Source: Lucifuga dentata
Taxonomy: Eukaryota; Chordata; Actinopteri; Ophidiiformes; Bythitidae
DNA: 64,000 nt
NCBI GenBank assembly: GCA_014773175.1
Contig: VXCM01002005.1
Location: forward strand, 43,481 to 107,480
Direction: 5' to 3'
In this document: positions 21,250-34,400 of the stretch, piece by piece
How the letters are laid out: each line of letters starts with the position of its first letter
Position numbering within the stretch: the first letter of the stretch is position 1
Made by a program: the position numbers and the translations under genes
Notes under the pieces: generated by a model
Told to the model about the DNA's origin: nothing
Seen by the model: the letters and a program-made list of their open reading frames with translations, nothing else
The model's database searches: none

Positions 21250-24200
21250 AGGTATTTACATACCTCTCAGTAAGTTTAGTAAGTAAGTGTATCTGGTAGG
21301 AAGCATGGCTTTGTCTGGACTATTAGGAGATAGGAATGTAGGAAGCTTATTAGTTTTGGAGTTGACAAATTTCTTTTAATGTTCATTGTAACATGACTCC
21401 ATTTTGCTTTGTCATAAAAAGTGAGTTAATTTTCCTCCACCACTAGCCACATGGGTTTGAATAATTCACTTTGTGACCTTCATGCCTGACATGTAAACCA
21501 GGTCTGTTAAATGTACAATACAAGTCAATACTTTCGATCTTATTTGTTCTGTTAATGTCAAAGTGTCTCTTATACGACTGTCAGCTCATTATTTTCATTT
21601 TCTGACCAATATAGTTGCTTCTTGGTTCTCCCCAACCCCTGAAATAAGCACTAGGCAGCTGTTTCCACCAAACAAGTTCTGATAACTTGAGCTGTTCAAC
21701 ACAAATGACTAAACTTAACAATGACTATTGAAGAAAACAGCCTCAAGCAGGATGAAAACCTGTATTTTTTTTCAGGAGATGGTGAAGACAAAAACAGGTA
21801 AAAGGAGGACGAATATTGGACATTATCATGTGGGCAGAAACATGAGTACAATAGAATGTTAATGTTGCTGTGAGTCTACTCAGTGTATAAGTGGGCACTT
21901 TGCTTGGTAATAGTTCATAACAACATAATAAGGAGACTGTACTCATTGCTGTATGTCTGTCATCTTATTTTGGAGATTTTCTGCCCCATGAGCCAATACC
22001 AATTAATATGGCTTGAATTGAACAATGCTTAGTGAGGGAATGGTGACTGACATACCAAAATAAACAGGACAATGTGTGGTGCTAAACTGTTTTACCACCC
22101 ATAAAAACTACATTTATTCTTAATTCTAGATGCTTTATTGTTTATTCATTTTGTTTACAGATGAATGAATGGATATAACATATACCACTATTACGTCTGG
22201 TAGCTCAAGTTATCATATGTGTGCTTGGACACACACATACGCTGTACAAATCAAATTATTCTAGTTTATGTAACCATACTTTTTCTACTTAGGGAAACAT
22301 TCTATTATTAAAAACAGAAAAGTGTAGATCAAAGACTGGTGGGAAGCACTTCAGAATATCTCTGCTTTCACTTGCCCACACTCCTCTGGTTTACCTCAGG
22401 CCATAATGCTGCTTTTACTCCTGCTGTTTCACCTTCTCTTATATGATCTTCTCTCTTTCCCTGCTGTGAGCCAACCTGCCATGTAAAGAAGCTTCTCCAT
22501 GGAGAGAGAGGCTCCACAGGTGAGAGCGGCCTGGGGACGAGCTCTCCAGCTGGGCTGCAACATTCTCATACTCTCTGCCCTTTCTCTGGGAGCAAGTAAC
22601 ACCCTTACAGTCACAGCAAGCAGGTGCCACATACACACAAATAAAGACACACACCATAGAAAGTAGAGAACAATCTGTTACTGTAATTGATATGCTTATC
22701 ATTACATTTACCTTTGATTTATGGTCCCCATGTTTTTTTGTTTGCTCTCTCTGAATGGGGTCTTGCGTCACCCAACGACCACCATGAGCCCTAGTATCAT
22801 GGTTAAATGTTGCAGAAAAGGAATACTTGTGTCTGAGTGAAATGTTATGTTGCTGTATGGTTCTTGTTCTTTCTCCCCCTTTCCAAAGCTGTGACGTGAT
22901 AAAGCAGGGTCGAGCGACTCAGACGTAGACAGCCACAAACTCAGGAGCTTCCTGCTGCTGCTTGCTTTCAGTCTGGAGCTATTTCACAGGTTATTGATGT
23001 GTCCACCAACTGGGAGCTCTCTAAACAACTACCCTGCTGCAACAGGTTACAAGTCCAGCTCCCCACTCATTAGGCTCTAATTGATTGTAATCTGGCCTTT
23101 GAGAAGTGCTGCCTGCTATGTGGTTTTTCTGCACATGCGAGTGCCCCCACTGTCCCTTCTTCTTGTCCACCTCACTCACCAGCAGGGTCTGAAGCACAGA
23201 CACAATTGGCCCTCTCAGATGGAATCATTAAAGCGGGTGGGATGGCATGGGCTCTTTCATATATCAGGCCTTGTGGACCAGCTTGAGACCAGGGACAGTG
23301 GCCGCTCTGCATGCCCAGTGGGAGAGCCCCATCCTGGGCAGGCTATTGTTGGCTTCACCCCTTGACTGGTTGCCTGTGGTTCTGGCTGCATTGGCTTGAT
23401 TTGTATGCCAAGGTCCTGGACTAAAGACAGCCATGCAGGGGAGCTGGGTCAATATTGGTTTTGAGAGCTTGAGGAAAAATGTCAAAATGTTAAATTCTAT
23501 TGACTTCCCCCCACTGCTATTTGTTTCTGTGGCAAAAGGCCTAGTGGGCCATTAATATAAACAGGGCTTTGTCTTAGGGCTCAGCTTCCAGCAGGAGACA
23601 TAGAACAAAACTCAGAGATAGAGGCTTTAGTCTGTCTGAACTCTGGGGCTGAAGAGAGACCTTAAAACAACAAAGATGGAGATACAGGGAACAAATTGTT
23701 GTGATTCTCTCTCACACAGCTGTAATTTGCATGAGATTCCAGTAAATGTAAATTGGCATTTGGAAAAAAAAACAAAAACAAAAAAAAAAAAACCCTGCGC
23801 AGAAGGGTAAGTGTTTCATTTCATTAATGGCAGTTTTTCTTTTTTGTTATTTTATGACAGGTTAAATGTCAAGAGAATACAAAAACGCAGCACAGTTAGA
23901 TTGAATATTTGTATAGATTTCCTTGCAAGGATCATTAATGTTTCATCTTATCTTTTATGGGTTTCAGCATCATATGGAAAGTAATGACCTTTCCATGTGC
24001 AAATGTCTCCTCAGTGTTTTTCTTCAGAGGTACAGCTGTTTTACAGGGGTACAACCCTCTTCCTTTTGCTCTCAGCACTCTCCTGTCTCTTTCAGGCCTC
24101 CAGGAATATAGGATTCTTTTTAAAATCACTTCAATTAACATGGAGCCATAAAACTTTTCTCCTTGAGTGTTTTCACACCCTGTCTTCTTTGCTTTCTCTT

Positions 24201-24956
24201 CTGGTCCTCCCTGCTTTCTTTGTCCTATTTCCTCCTGACTTTATTAGGTGGCAGGCTTTTGTGGCACTGCACCATTTCCTCCTTGAGCAGACAGGGAGTG
24301 TAAATGCAAAAACTGAGGAAAAATCATGAAATGGCCTGAAGGGGAAATGCTTTCTCTCAAGACTATTGAGTGAGATTTGGTAAAAGGTTCATTTTGACTA
24401 TGAAATGTCTCAAAGTGCACGCCTCAACCTGAATCGATTTATCCTATTGTATTTTACATCATGTTCCAAAAAAGCGGAGGATGACTAAACGTTACCCTTA
24501 ACTCCTCCATATTAGTTTTACCAGTGCTAATGGATTACTTAGCATGCTGTCACACTGCAAACAATGCATGTGTGTGAAATCACACATTACTGCAAGGTGA
24601 CACGTTTCACTGATTGGGCTCAATGCATGCAATCTGTTGTCTGACACGTCTTTCTGAACTGTGCCATAAAGTACTCCAACAAGGGTGACTTAGCACCTTT
24701 ATTTGGCAAGCAAATAACACTTCATTGCTTGTCTAGGTAGGTGTGATTTATGTGTCATTTGCTGGTCAAGAGCACACAGTAAAGATCGAACATGTAAATT
24801 ACAGGTAAGGAAAAAAATCTGCCTCTACCGCTCTCTGTCAGTGTGTTGGTTTAATAGACATATAGACATTGTGTATGTGTTAAAACATCTTTGTGTTTTT
24901 TGTCTGTCGGGGNGTATTATGCATTTTTTTCTTGCCAGGTCAGTAGGTTATACCCC
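21250..24956. other. Non-coding stretch, complex block at about 22860-23480
   Basis: No supported gene. The block from about 22860 to 23480 is GC-richer and non-repetitive, with homeodomain-like cores such as CTAATTGATTG near 23077, and reads like regulatory DNA. A short A-rich tract occurs at 23764-23792, and an N gap without flank duplication lies at 24913. Confidence 0.35.
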
Positions 24957-25005
24957 TACAGACTTGCACAGCCTACTGCCTTGTACAGACTTGCACAGCC
25001 TACTG
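24957..25005. repeat. Short tandem duplication (22-bp unit, 27-bp period)
   Basis: TACAGACTTGCACAGCCTACTG occurs at 24957-24978 and again at 24984-25005, separated by five bases. An N sits 44 bases upstream at 24913. Confidence 0.8.
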
Positions 25006-25168
25006 GACAGGAGGAAACCTGCTATGCAAAGCAGGTTGGAACTGGTTAGACTGTCCTATCCAATGTGTGTGTTGGTGACTGTTCAAACTAGCTGAGGAGT
25101 GAATTCATGCATAAAGCAGCTGACTCCTCGATCAGGCAAATATGTGCGTTGCCCTTCCAGTCAAGCAC

Positions 25169-25202
25169 AACTTTCAACAACTGATGACAGCTGTTGAAAG
25201 TT
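25169..25202. repeat. Inverted repeat (hairpin)
   Basis: AACTTTCAACA is followed after 12 bases by TGTTGAAAGTT, an 11-bp perfect stem that extends with one mismatch. Function unknown. Confidence 0.7.
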
Positions 25203-27090
25203 TCAGCTCCTAGGTGCTGTAAGAGCAGCGGGAGGTGGAAGTAATAGATTCCTTCAGCCTGTTCAAAGTACTTGTATTTTTCATAATTTTCTCAGTTGGC
25301 CGTTCCTCTCCTTAACATTATTCCGGCGGCGTGTGTACACTGTGAGCATTGCAGATCAAAAATCAATTTTTATTTTGCCAAAGTTTATTGTTATTTCATT
25401 TCATTCAGAGATTTCTGTGTGTGTATACATTGCACATGCCAGTCTGCAGAAAATGATTCCTGATACCTTACTAACATTAATGTCATGTCTGAGCATTCTT
25501 GTTTTGGTACAACTTGAGCAGCTATGATGGTAGTTAATGGAAATTCAGCTAGTATGAATAAGCAACAAAGCAAGGCCTGCAAAATGAATGGTTAAAATAT
25601 AGACTCCATATACACAACATTAAATGAGGTATAAATACAAATGATAAAAACTGAATCCATATTAACTCCAGGGTTGCTGCGCTATAGTTCACTCTGTCCT
25701 TCCTGGAGAAAAAAAAAAACTTAAGAAGTTTAATGTTACATGATGAAAATTCTAATTTGGGCATCTAATACAGAAATAAAATAACAGTCTGGTCCAAACC
25801 TTAGTAAAAGCCTAATATAAGATGTTTTGTAATCGTTGGATAGTTTTAAGGTCAACAACTCTGACATGGCTCACTTGTTTTTCTGAAGACATCACAGTCC
25901 ATCAGTATTTTCCTTTTCTCCCTTAGGGACCGATGGTTGTTTTCTGGCCTATTTTAGTTATGCTTGACACTGGACAGACCCCAGCTTCCCTTCTCCACCA
26001 GGGATGGCACAGAGAGGCGGTGGGTNATGCTTGACACTGGACAGACCCCAGCTTCCCTTCTCCACCAGGGATGGCACAGAGAGGCGGTGGGTCAGTGTGA
26101 GCACTGACTGATGCTGGAGGACAAAAAGCTACAGTACAAGCAGCACGAAAGGCATCTGTCACCACTGTGAGTGTGTACACGTGAAAGAAATATAACAGTT
26201 GTAAAAGGGGAGCATACGTAGCACAACCTCCCAATCCCATCCTCTCCCACACATGCCAATAAACCCGCAATTCCCCACAGTAGGACTGCCTTTGCATGAA
26301 TATATTTGCTCATTGTGATTGTCAGCTTTCTGCCAGCCCCCTCTGGTGAGAGAGTGAGCAAACATGTCCCTCTCCCCTTGGACCAAAGCAAAGACTGAAA
26401 GTCTAGAAACAAAAGGAGTGGAAAGGAGCATTCAGAAAGGTAAAGAAAAGAAGGGCAAAGTTTGAAAGCATCGCAGCTGAAACAGAGAGGATAAACAGAC
26501 TATGTTTGTCTCCACTGCTACTGATTCCAGTGGTGTAACCGCTTTACAACTGCACAATAAAAGAAACTGCACAAGTGCTGGCAAAAGTGGTGCAAACACA
26601 AGACAGCTGACTCATTAAAATTGCTTCCCAATAAAAAAAAAAACAAGAAGCAAGAATAACCGAGTTGTGACAAAATAATGATCACTGTGGTTATGTGGCT
26701 CCTTTGCTTCCTGTGTTTCCTTTCTGTGGACCCTCCTCAGTCACACACAGTCAAAGGATTGAAAAGCCAGCCAGCATGTGGGATGAAGTTGTGGCCCACT
26801 GTGCGCATCACTCCAGGCAGTCATTGGACAAACCCTGACTCTAACACTTGACACCTCACTGTGAACGATCCTCTAAGTCCCTCTAAAAGAGTGACATCCT
26901 CCTTACCCAGGCCAAATCAACTCTTTTACACACTCGCAGCTGAGATGATTTAATGGGTTGTGTGTGCTTTAAGTTCAGGAAATGCTGAATCCAATCATTC
27001 CAGATTTGTCAACTTCTTATGTAAATTTTATTTTTTTTCATTTTTATTCATATTTATTCACATTAGTATACATCACAAGAACAAAACAAT
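25203..27090. other. Non-coding stretch
   Basis: No supported gene. It contains the 26026 assembly duplication. A moderately GC-rich block at about 26690-26950 may be regulatory. Confidence 0.35.
25960..26092. repeat. Assembly duplication around N at 26026 (66 bp twice)
   Basis: 25960-26025 and 26027-26092 are identical. It creates the false internal repetition seen in the minus-strand open frame here. Confidence 0.9.
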
Positions 27091-27104
27091 CCCCCCCCCC
27101 CCCN

Positions 27105-27132
<28 letters not shown>
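27091..27132. repeat. Poly-C / (CA)n tract with N at 27104
   Basis: Thirteen C, one N, then about 14 CA units. Length unreliable. Confidence 0.85.
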
Positions 27133-27137
<5 letters not shown>

Positions 27138-28700
27138 AAACCCACCATAAAGTACCTTTAAGGTAACCCAGAAAGTTCCCCCAGATTTCATAATTGTCTT
27201 TATCGTATTTTTCTAATCTTCTAATTAACATAGCCTCATAAGACACTGTAAATTTTAATTTTTTGAGCTAATCAAATGTGAGAAATGTTGCCATTATTAT
27301 TTCTCTGAAAGGGAATTTGTAAATTAATTACTCCAGAATGTTACAGTAAAAATTGTTCATAATTTGTGCGATTGTAGTTCTGGAAGGCTTGATCCAACCA
27401 TACTAATTTTGTCAACTACTTTATGTAAATGTCAGTTTTTAGGGCTCATCAAAAATTTAAGCTTTTGCCACTGGCATACCTGTGCAACAGATTTTAGAAG
27501 TTAAAAGAATCAATTTATTGACTTAATTGTAGCATAATAGTATGCTTACATGCATTAACATGCATGTAAGCATACTGACAGTTAAGAAATGGAAATGTTC
27601 TCAGTGCACAGTCTTCATAACTAAAGTGTGCATCTATATGTGTATCAGATCTGATGGTTTTACGTTCCTAAAAATAACCTTCCATATTTTCTAAAACACA
27701 GAGCCACGGCTGATTTAACATCAAGGAAGGAGAAGCTAAGAGAGACATGATGCAACGTCAGTCACCTGAGAACTAAAGCTTCACTTCACCGAAATGACAT
27801 CATGAGAAAGCACCTGCTTTTAAGACTCAAAACGCACTGCATGACCAGGAAACAGCTGCCCATCTATTGTTGTCTGGAGTTTTGGTTTATGTACAACATG
27901 AACCTCTTTACAAAGCCAAGCCTCTGTGGATGACAATGGCCTAAGTAGGAGGCAGAATGAAGGGCACGCAGTGTTAAATGAAGTGCAATGTCAGCCTTTT
28001 ACTTGGTTTTTATAGGGCAGTCAAGTAGATGGTGCAGGTTGGTGGGGGCTGCAGTAAAAAGGGAGGGAAGATTCTTTCACACTTTGGTGTTTTTGTCCTG
28101 CTATCTGGCCCATTCTTAGTGATGAAAGTTTCCAGCAGTGGCTGTAACAAGATCCACGCATACACAAACACACATTCTGTGTACACAGAGTTTTATTGCT
28201 ATAGGATGTGGGGATGAAGGATTGTTGAATACAGAGAGTTTGATGAAGTTTTCTGGACAGCTTCACCCATTAACAAGAACAGGGACTGGACCTGTGTAGA
28301 TTTTGTTAGCAAAAGTGAAATCACTTCATCACAATCACAATCATAACTTTTTTCTTTATCATCTCACTTTACATTAGACTCACTTCAATGCATAGTGCTC
28401 TCCAGTCTTGAAATAAATCACTTATGCTCACAGTTTCATGTCCAGTCAAACAAGTTTGATATGATTGATGTTTGAGGGTGATACAGACCAATGGAGGAAT
28501 TCATAAAACATAAATTTAACGAGTCGATAAGAGCAAATATTGTCTCACAACTATGTTCCTTCATTCATAAATGCCTGTTATCAACATCTTTTAGCACTTT
28601 CCTTGAAGAAGCACTGTGGTATTTCCTTAGTTACATACCAGGGAAGCTATTCATAAAACACACCGTTATACAAAAATTAAGACCTGTTTCACTCTGATAG
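27133..28700. other. AT-rich non-coding DNA, possibly decayed repeat
   Basis: No supported gene. The stretch 27133-27480 is AT-rich with a worn, repeat-like look, but I cannot classify it. A perfect hairpin at 27539-27576 is listed separately. Confidence 0.3.
27539..27576. repeat. Perfect 16-bp inverted repeat
   Basis: AGTATGCTTACATGCA, six bases (TTAACA), then its exact complement. It is too short for a miRNA precursor. It may be a remnant of a transposon end or a cruciform-forming site. Confidence 0.8.
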
Positions 28701-29515
28701 TAAATTTTAGCATCATGAAATGTTCAAGTTGTTGATAATTTCAAATTTCTTGGTATAATAATAGATTCTAATTTAACATTTAAAGAACAAGTCAGTAAAG
28801 TTGCTAAAACAGGAAAATATTCCCTCAATAATTTCAGATTGATTCGGCCCTTTTTGACATTAAATGCTGCAAAGATTTTTACACATGTTAGGATTCTTTC
28901 CCATATCAGCTTTTGTTACACAAGCTGGTTCTCAAGCTGCAGCATCTATTAGAAAACCTATTGAATCTTTTTTAAGAAAACTATCAAAGTACTGTACAGG
29001 AAACCAAATCATTATCATCTCTGTCATATTATCCAGAGACATAATCTGTTCAACATGGAACGTTTTGGACATTTTATGGACGTGTTTCTTCTGTTCAGGA
29101 TTTTGCAAGGTTCAGCTCCTCCTCTGTTATGACAGTTTATACAATTTATGGATAGAAATTACAATCATTAGATATTAGAAGTTGCACCTCTATTGGAACC
29201 TTCAAAAGTAGACTAAAATTGTGGCTGACATCTGGACAGATTTGTAATCATTAATGAAACTGATTCTGAGTTATGTATATTGTGGAAATTTTGTGTTTGG
29301 CATTTTTAATGTTTTTATGTAGAATAGATTTTTATTTATGTGACTTTTTCCTCTTTTTTAAAATGTAATGATTTGAGTTTGTTTATGCTTGTTGGGACAG
29401 TGGGTGCAAATTAGTCTTGTGGCTAATGTCGGCACATTTATACTGGCACTCTACTGCTGCCTGCCATCATCTTATTAATGTGCATTGTCCCATTTTAAAT
29501 AAATAAATAATAATA
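28701..29515 (+). mobile_element. LINE remnant: 3' end of reverse-transcriptase ORF plus 3' UTR
   Basis: From about 28722 the plus strand reads FKFLGIIIDSNLTFK, then FRLIRPFLTLNAAK and ILSHIS. This is the C-terminal 'thumb' region typical of vertebrate non-LTR retrotransposon ORF2. The frame shifts several times and carries stops, so it is dead. The 3' UTR ends in an A/T-rich (AATA)n-type tail at about 29498-29515. Its end resembles the fragment at 49410-49695, so both probably come from one LINE family. The upstream polymerase core is not recognisable. Confidence 0.7.
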
Positions 29516-29605
29516 AATGGTAAGTTTTTATTCCATCTCACACATTCTCGTGCCACTGTGCCTCTTCCTCAAGCCTCATCCATTGTGCTCTGTGTCTCTC
29601 ACATG

Positions 29606-29607
<2 letters not shown>

Positions 29608-29637
<30 letters not shown>
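29608..29637. repeat. (CA)n microsatellite
   Basis: About 15 CA units followed by an imperfect CA tail. Confidence 0.9.
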
Positions 29638-29639
<2 letters not shown>

Positions 29640-31086
29640 CACACACACACCTCCCATGCGCCATGTGCTCCTAGTGCATCTCTCTTATCTTAGTGTTAAT
29701 CTCAAAGTGTGGAGCTCAAAAGCAGAGAATTTAGGTTTCCTTTGCTGATTTAACATGTCCATTTCGCTGTGACACCACAAAGCATGACTATTAGATATGA
29801 AGCAGCTCATTACAGTAATGCTGATCTTCATTGGCTTTTCCCTATGGCAACCTTAAAACAGCCTATCAATAATCAGACAATGATGTGCTGATAAATGTAA
29901 GGGAAGCTTTATAAATGAGCTTATTACTGAATTTATTTAGCATGTCAGTGTGTAGTTTTACAGGAATTCTTACTGCAATGAATTCACCCTAAATCTGAAA
30001 AACCTTCACATGAACAGTTGACCTTGGTTTTTTTTCTTTGTAACAAAACCTCTAATTAGTGTTTACCCTCATTATTGTTGTGATAGACTAATAAGGCAAA
30101 GATGTTCCCAATTATCATTTCTTGTGTCCTAGTCTAACCTGTATGTGCTTACTGAATGTAAATGTATATATGCAGGCCTTGACCTGCTGTGTCGGTATAC
30201 ATCTGATAAACTTCACATAACTCTGATGACTTCAGCACTAGTGGGACTAAATGTATGCTATATTTGTGTTTGATGGTAAATAAATCACAGGAATAACCAC
30301 AAGCAAATCTCCTAAAGACTTTCTTAACCCGCAACCCTGAACCTTTTCAGTTATACATAAACAGCTCATGCCAAGACCAAAACTGAATGTTGTTTCATTT
30401 GCATCAGTTCCCTAAGGCATTACTGTTTTCTGTACTGAGGGAGGAACTGTTGGATTTGTTGGATAATCAAAAGTCATTTCTGACAGGATGATTCAGCTCT
30501 GAGAAAACCAAGTAACGTGGGGTGACAGACTTAATTCATATAGTGCTAATCTCTATTACTTTGTTTAAAATGAAAAACTTCAATAAAGAAAAATGAATCA
30601 AACAATATGGTTTTAAATTTCTTCCCTTCCAGTAAAACATAATACCTATATTTAAATTCAGTTTATTGCAGTGAAATAAATAAACTGTTCAAGTTGAAAA
30701 TATAAGTTTTTTTTTTTTTTTTTTTNTTTTTTTTTTTTTTTTTTGCAAATCATTCAGCATGGGATTAAATGTATTTTGAATCAAAGAAACCTGCAATAAA
30801 AAATAACTCACAGTGGTTATTTTCCACACACAATGAAGAAGTTGATCCACTAATCCAGTGGCACAGGTGCACAAATACCTACGTAAGCAGAGTTAATACT
30901 GATAAAAGCACTTGGAAGGAGAAAAAAGGAACAAGGAAAAGTTCCCACACTTTGACTGTTTTGTTTCTCTCTGTCTTTTCTTTTTTCAGTCCTGCCAGAA
31001 TGTACAGCAGCGTGCCAGCCATGAATGAAAACATGATGGGGGAGGGGGAAAGAAAAGAATACAGAAAAACCAACATTGACTCGTGT
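29638..31086. other. Non-coding, AT-rich
   Basis: No supported gene. It contains a T-homopolymer gap at 30706-30744 (N at 30726). The 129-codon frame at 30769-31158 runs into the promoter-like block and has no coding signature. Confidence 0.35.
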
Positions 31087-31093
31087 AACTCAC

Positions 31094-31400
31094 CTGTTGG
31101 TGAGAGTTTTTGTTTGGTGTTCATTCAGTCAGCGGGCGGGCGGGTGGCCCCTCCCTGAGGCAGCGCTGGTTCCCAGGTATGAAGAGGATAGATGGGAGGA
31201 GAGTTCCCACCACGCTCCCTAACCGTTCTCACCGCAGCCCATTGGTCGGAAGTTGCCTCACTGCTGAAACATGACACTCCTCCGAGCAGTGCGGGCAGGT
31301 GTATGAGGCTGCAGGGCAGAAGAAGCTGGTGAGTGTGTGCTAGACACGAGGACAAAGAGACATGTAAGGACGAGGAGAAGGCCTAGGAGGGAGGGAGGGT
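31094..31400. promoter_or_regulatory. GC-rich, CCAAT-box promoter-like block with outward-facing splice donors
   Basis: This is a CpG-containing island in AT-rich surroundings. GC boxes (GGGCGGGCGGG) lie at 31133-31144 and a CCAAT box on the minus strand at 31245-31241. A minus-strand consensus donor CAG|GTGAGT has exon end 31094. A plus-strand donor CTG|GTGAGT has exon end 31328. A four-run G tract (GGAGGGAGGGAGGG) lies at 31386-31399. The layout suggests an untranslated first exon on the minus strand (about 31094-31160), or a divergent promoter. Whether it serves a non-coding RNA, a distal perm1 leader or a gene outside the window is unknown. Confidence 0.4.
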
Positions 31401-34400
31401 GATGAGCAAGTTTCGCTTGGCTTTGTCATGCCTTCAGACTCTCTGTCATGTATATGTGAGGCGTGGAACACCTTGTGTGTGTCGGCGCGTTCCCCTCACC
31501 TTTGCCTTAGTGTTCAGCAGCTGCTCCACCGAGCTGAAGACAGGTGTACACAAACAGCTCATATTTTGCCAATACACAGGCAAATGAGCCTCTTAAATCA
31601 AATGATGGTTGTTCTCACACAATCCTTTCCTATCAGTGGTTTCTTTTAAAGCTGCCTTAGAGGAAAGCTGGTGAAAGTAGCAAAGGATTCCAGCCATGTC
31701 CACGTAAATGCACCTGAAACCGAAATTGAATCTGTTTTGCCACAATAAGCTGACATTGTTGAACCAGAAAAACCTATTTTCTCAAAAACACCGAAGTGGC
31801 TAAATTCTGTGTTTATCATGTGTCATCTGATTTCAGTAATCTCATTCAGTATATTTACATGCACGCCATGCTCCAATTATTTGTCTGTGCCCTAATTAAG
31901 GCAATAATGCAATAAAACGTGTACATCAGTCATCCTCAAAGTCTGGACCAAACCACAACTCTCTCTGGACTCTGAGGAAATTATACTTTTCATATGTATT
32001 ATTTGTATTATCTGCGAGACATCGCTGCGACACAAGTGAAACCCAATGTCTCCATTATCTGTGTGAGAATGTCTACTCTGCTTCGGTTTGGTCCAATCAC
32101 ATTCAGCGTCCTGTCATCTCTATGACAACGATGGGTTGACATGGCACTGGGCTCGTTGAGAGTTGACAGCACAGCTAGTTTCATCAGCATCAGCACCCCC
32201 ACCCCCCCAAATTTCTGGTAAAAATTAGGTAAAAATGACCTTTAAGATTTGTATTTGAGTACCCCTGGTATACACGGACGGATTCCACGGTTTGGAAAAA
32301 CACACGTGATGTGCTGCGTAATCGGAGTATGAGCAGAGTCCCCCAGGTGAGGAAATATACAATATAAATATACAAATATAAATATAAATATACAATATAA
32401 TTTGGTTTACTCCAAATATAAAGTTTATGTGCCTCAATAAATCATTTTACATATGAATAATCTAGGTCTGTTATTGTGAGTAAGCTTACTCCAGTTTAAG
32501 CTGATTTCAATCTAATTATGGTGTTTTAAAAAATCAGATGTAACACTTTAATACGAGTATAATCTAAGTTTTAACATGTATAAGCATGCTGACTGTCATG
32601 AGATCCAGTTTTGAGGATTTTGACTTGCTGGCGTGCTCTTTTCTTTATACTTGCTCTGTACACAGCAAGCAAAAACAAAGTGCTTTATGCTCAATAGAAA
32701 TGGTATCAAGATACTGGCTCAAGTTGCCTGCTCATGCCCAATAGAAGTTATTCCAGTGGTTTATGTTTTCTGGTGTTTCAGTGTAAATGGCAAACATTTA
32801 CAAGATGATTCTAAAGCTTTAAAGGGAAATCTTTCATCACACATAAATGGGGTTGTCAGCAATTATCCACTTTATTATGGAGGTGTTGCATTAAGTGGCG
32901 TATAGATTGTTGAAGTATCAGTTCTGATCAGGTTCATTTTATGGGGCTGACTTACCCAGGTGAACCTTTCTATACTAGAAGTGGTGAAAACTTGACTTTT
33001 TGGTCCTTTGGAAAGCTATTTGAGGTCAGCACAAGGTGTGGGGTTCAACAAGTCAGCCATGCATTATCTCGTTTGAGGCTGGTGTTTGTTTCTGAATGAA
33101 GAACAGGTACTAAGATATGAGTGAACTTGATATGCACCTGCAAACTTCTTGAATTTCTGGGTAGCTTCCTGAAGTTGGCCCTTATCAGAGGATATCACTT
33201 TTGCAGCACATAATGACAGCTGACTTCCTGGTGTGGGTTTCGACAAAGCATGGTTCTCATGCTTGGCACTGGCAGGTCCCCACCTGAAGATTGTTTACCA
33301 TCACCTCAGTGACTGACATGGAGCAATAGGCAAATGTTTAACCACTGACTCCCTCAATAAGTCAAAAGGACTTTTTTAGACAAAAGATCTGTTCCTGAAA
33401 CTGGCTTTTATTCAAAGTCAAATGAAGAGCAGGTAGTTACTTAGTGAGAATTTGCAAAAATCTGATGATAAGAAGAACCTTTAATGATTTTAGTGGTTCG
33501 TTTACCCGGTGGTCAGGTACCTGCCTGGAGCTTGTCCAGGATATGCTACACCATTCTGCAGTACAAATCCAATGCTGCTGATTTACTTTTATATTTTGTT
33601 AAATCAAGCAGCATATAGACCTGTTTGTGCACATTCAGGCTGAGTCAGACACTTTCATCTGCATGTACAAACAGGCATGCACATATACACACACGCACAC
33701 ACGACAGTCAAGTGCAGTCATCTGTCTCTATTCTCAGGTGCACACACTAATGCAGATATGTTTGAACAAGCAATCAATCAAAAGAAAAATGTCTTAATTT
33801 CTTCTTCTTCCTTATGCTTCAGTTTAATAGAATTTAGCAGATAGTGAAATGTTGCATTACTAGCACCATCTTTTAAGGAACATTCTTGAATGACCACACT
33901 ATGATGACCATTTTTACTTTTGGCTCAGTAAAACTGTCACCTCTTACTTGGCCTGGAAAACCCAACCCACAATTTTCACTCTGCTCGTGCAGTCTGACAG
34001 GGTTCAATAGGTAGCTGCTTGGGACACACGCCATTTCAAATACTTGCACAATAAATGATTGACACCTCACTTCCTCTCCCAGACACCAGAATAAATCCTT
34101 CCATACCTGATTAAATGCACTGAACACGCCCGACGCAAGGCTTCTGACTTTCTAAAAAAAAAAAAAAAAAATGACAACTGTGCTACAAAGGTTTCAAATG
34201 TCTCGCACATTTTTCACCAAAATCAGTTCTAAAATGAATCTCAGTTAGACTTCACTACATCTAATTTACCATAACTATTTGTTTATGACAGCAACAGGTT
34301 TGTGATTCACGTCTTCATAGTTATCAGTCATTATGTGCTTATTGCTCAGTAACACATATGTGGCACATCTTTCTGTCTCTGTTCCGAGATGACTATAAAA

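Noticed and set aside
27539..27576. miRNA precursor
   Set aside because: The stem of 16 bp is much shorter than a typical precursor and the flanks do not extend the pairing.
30769..31158. 129-codon plus-strand frame running into the promoter-like block
   Set aside because: Low-complexity lysine-rich composition, no homology recognised, and it crosses GC-box sequence.
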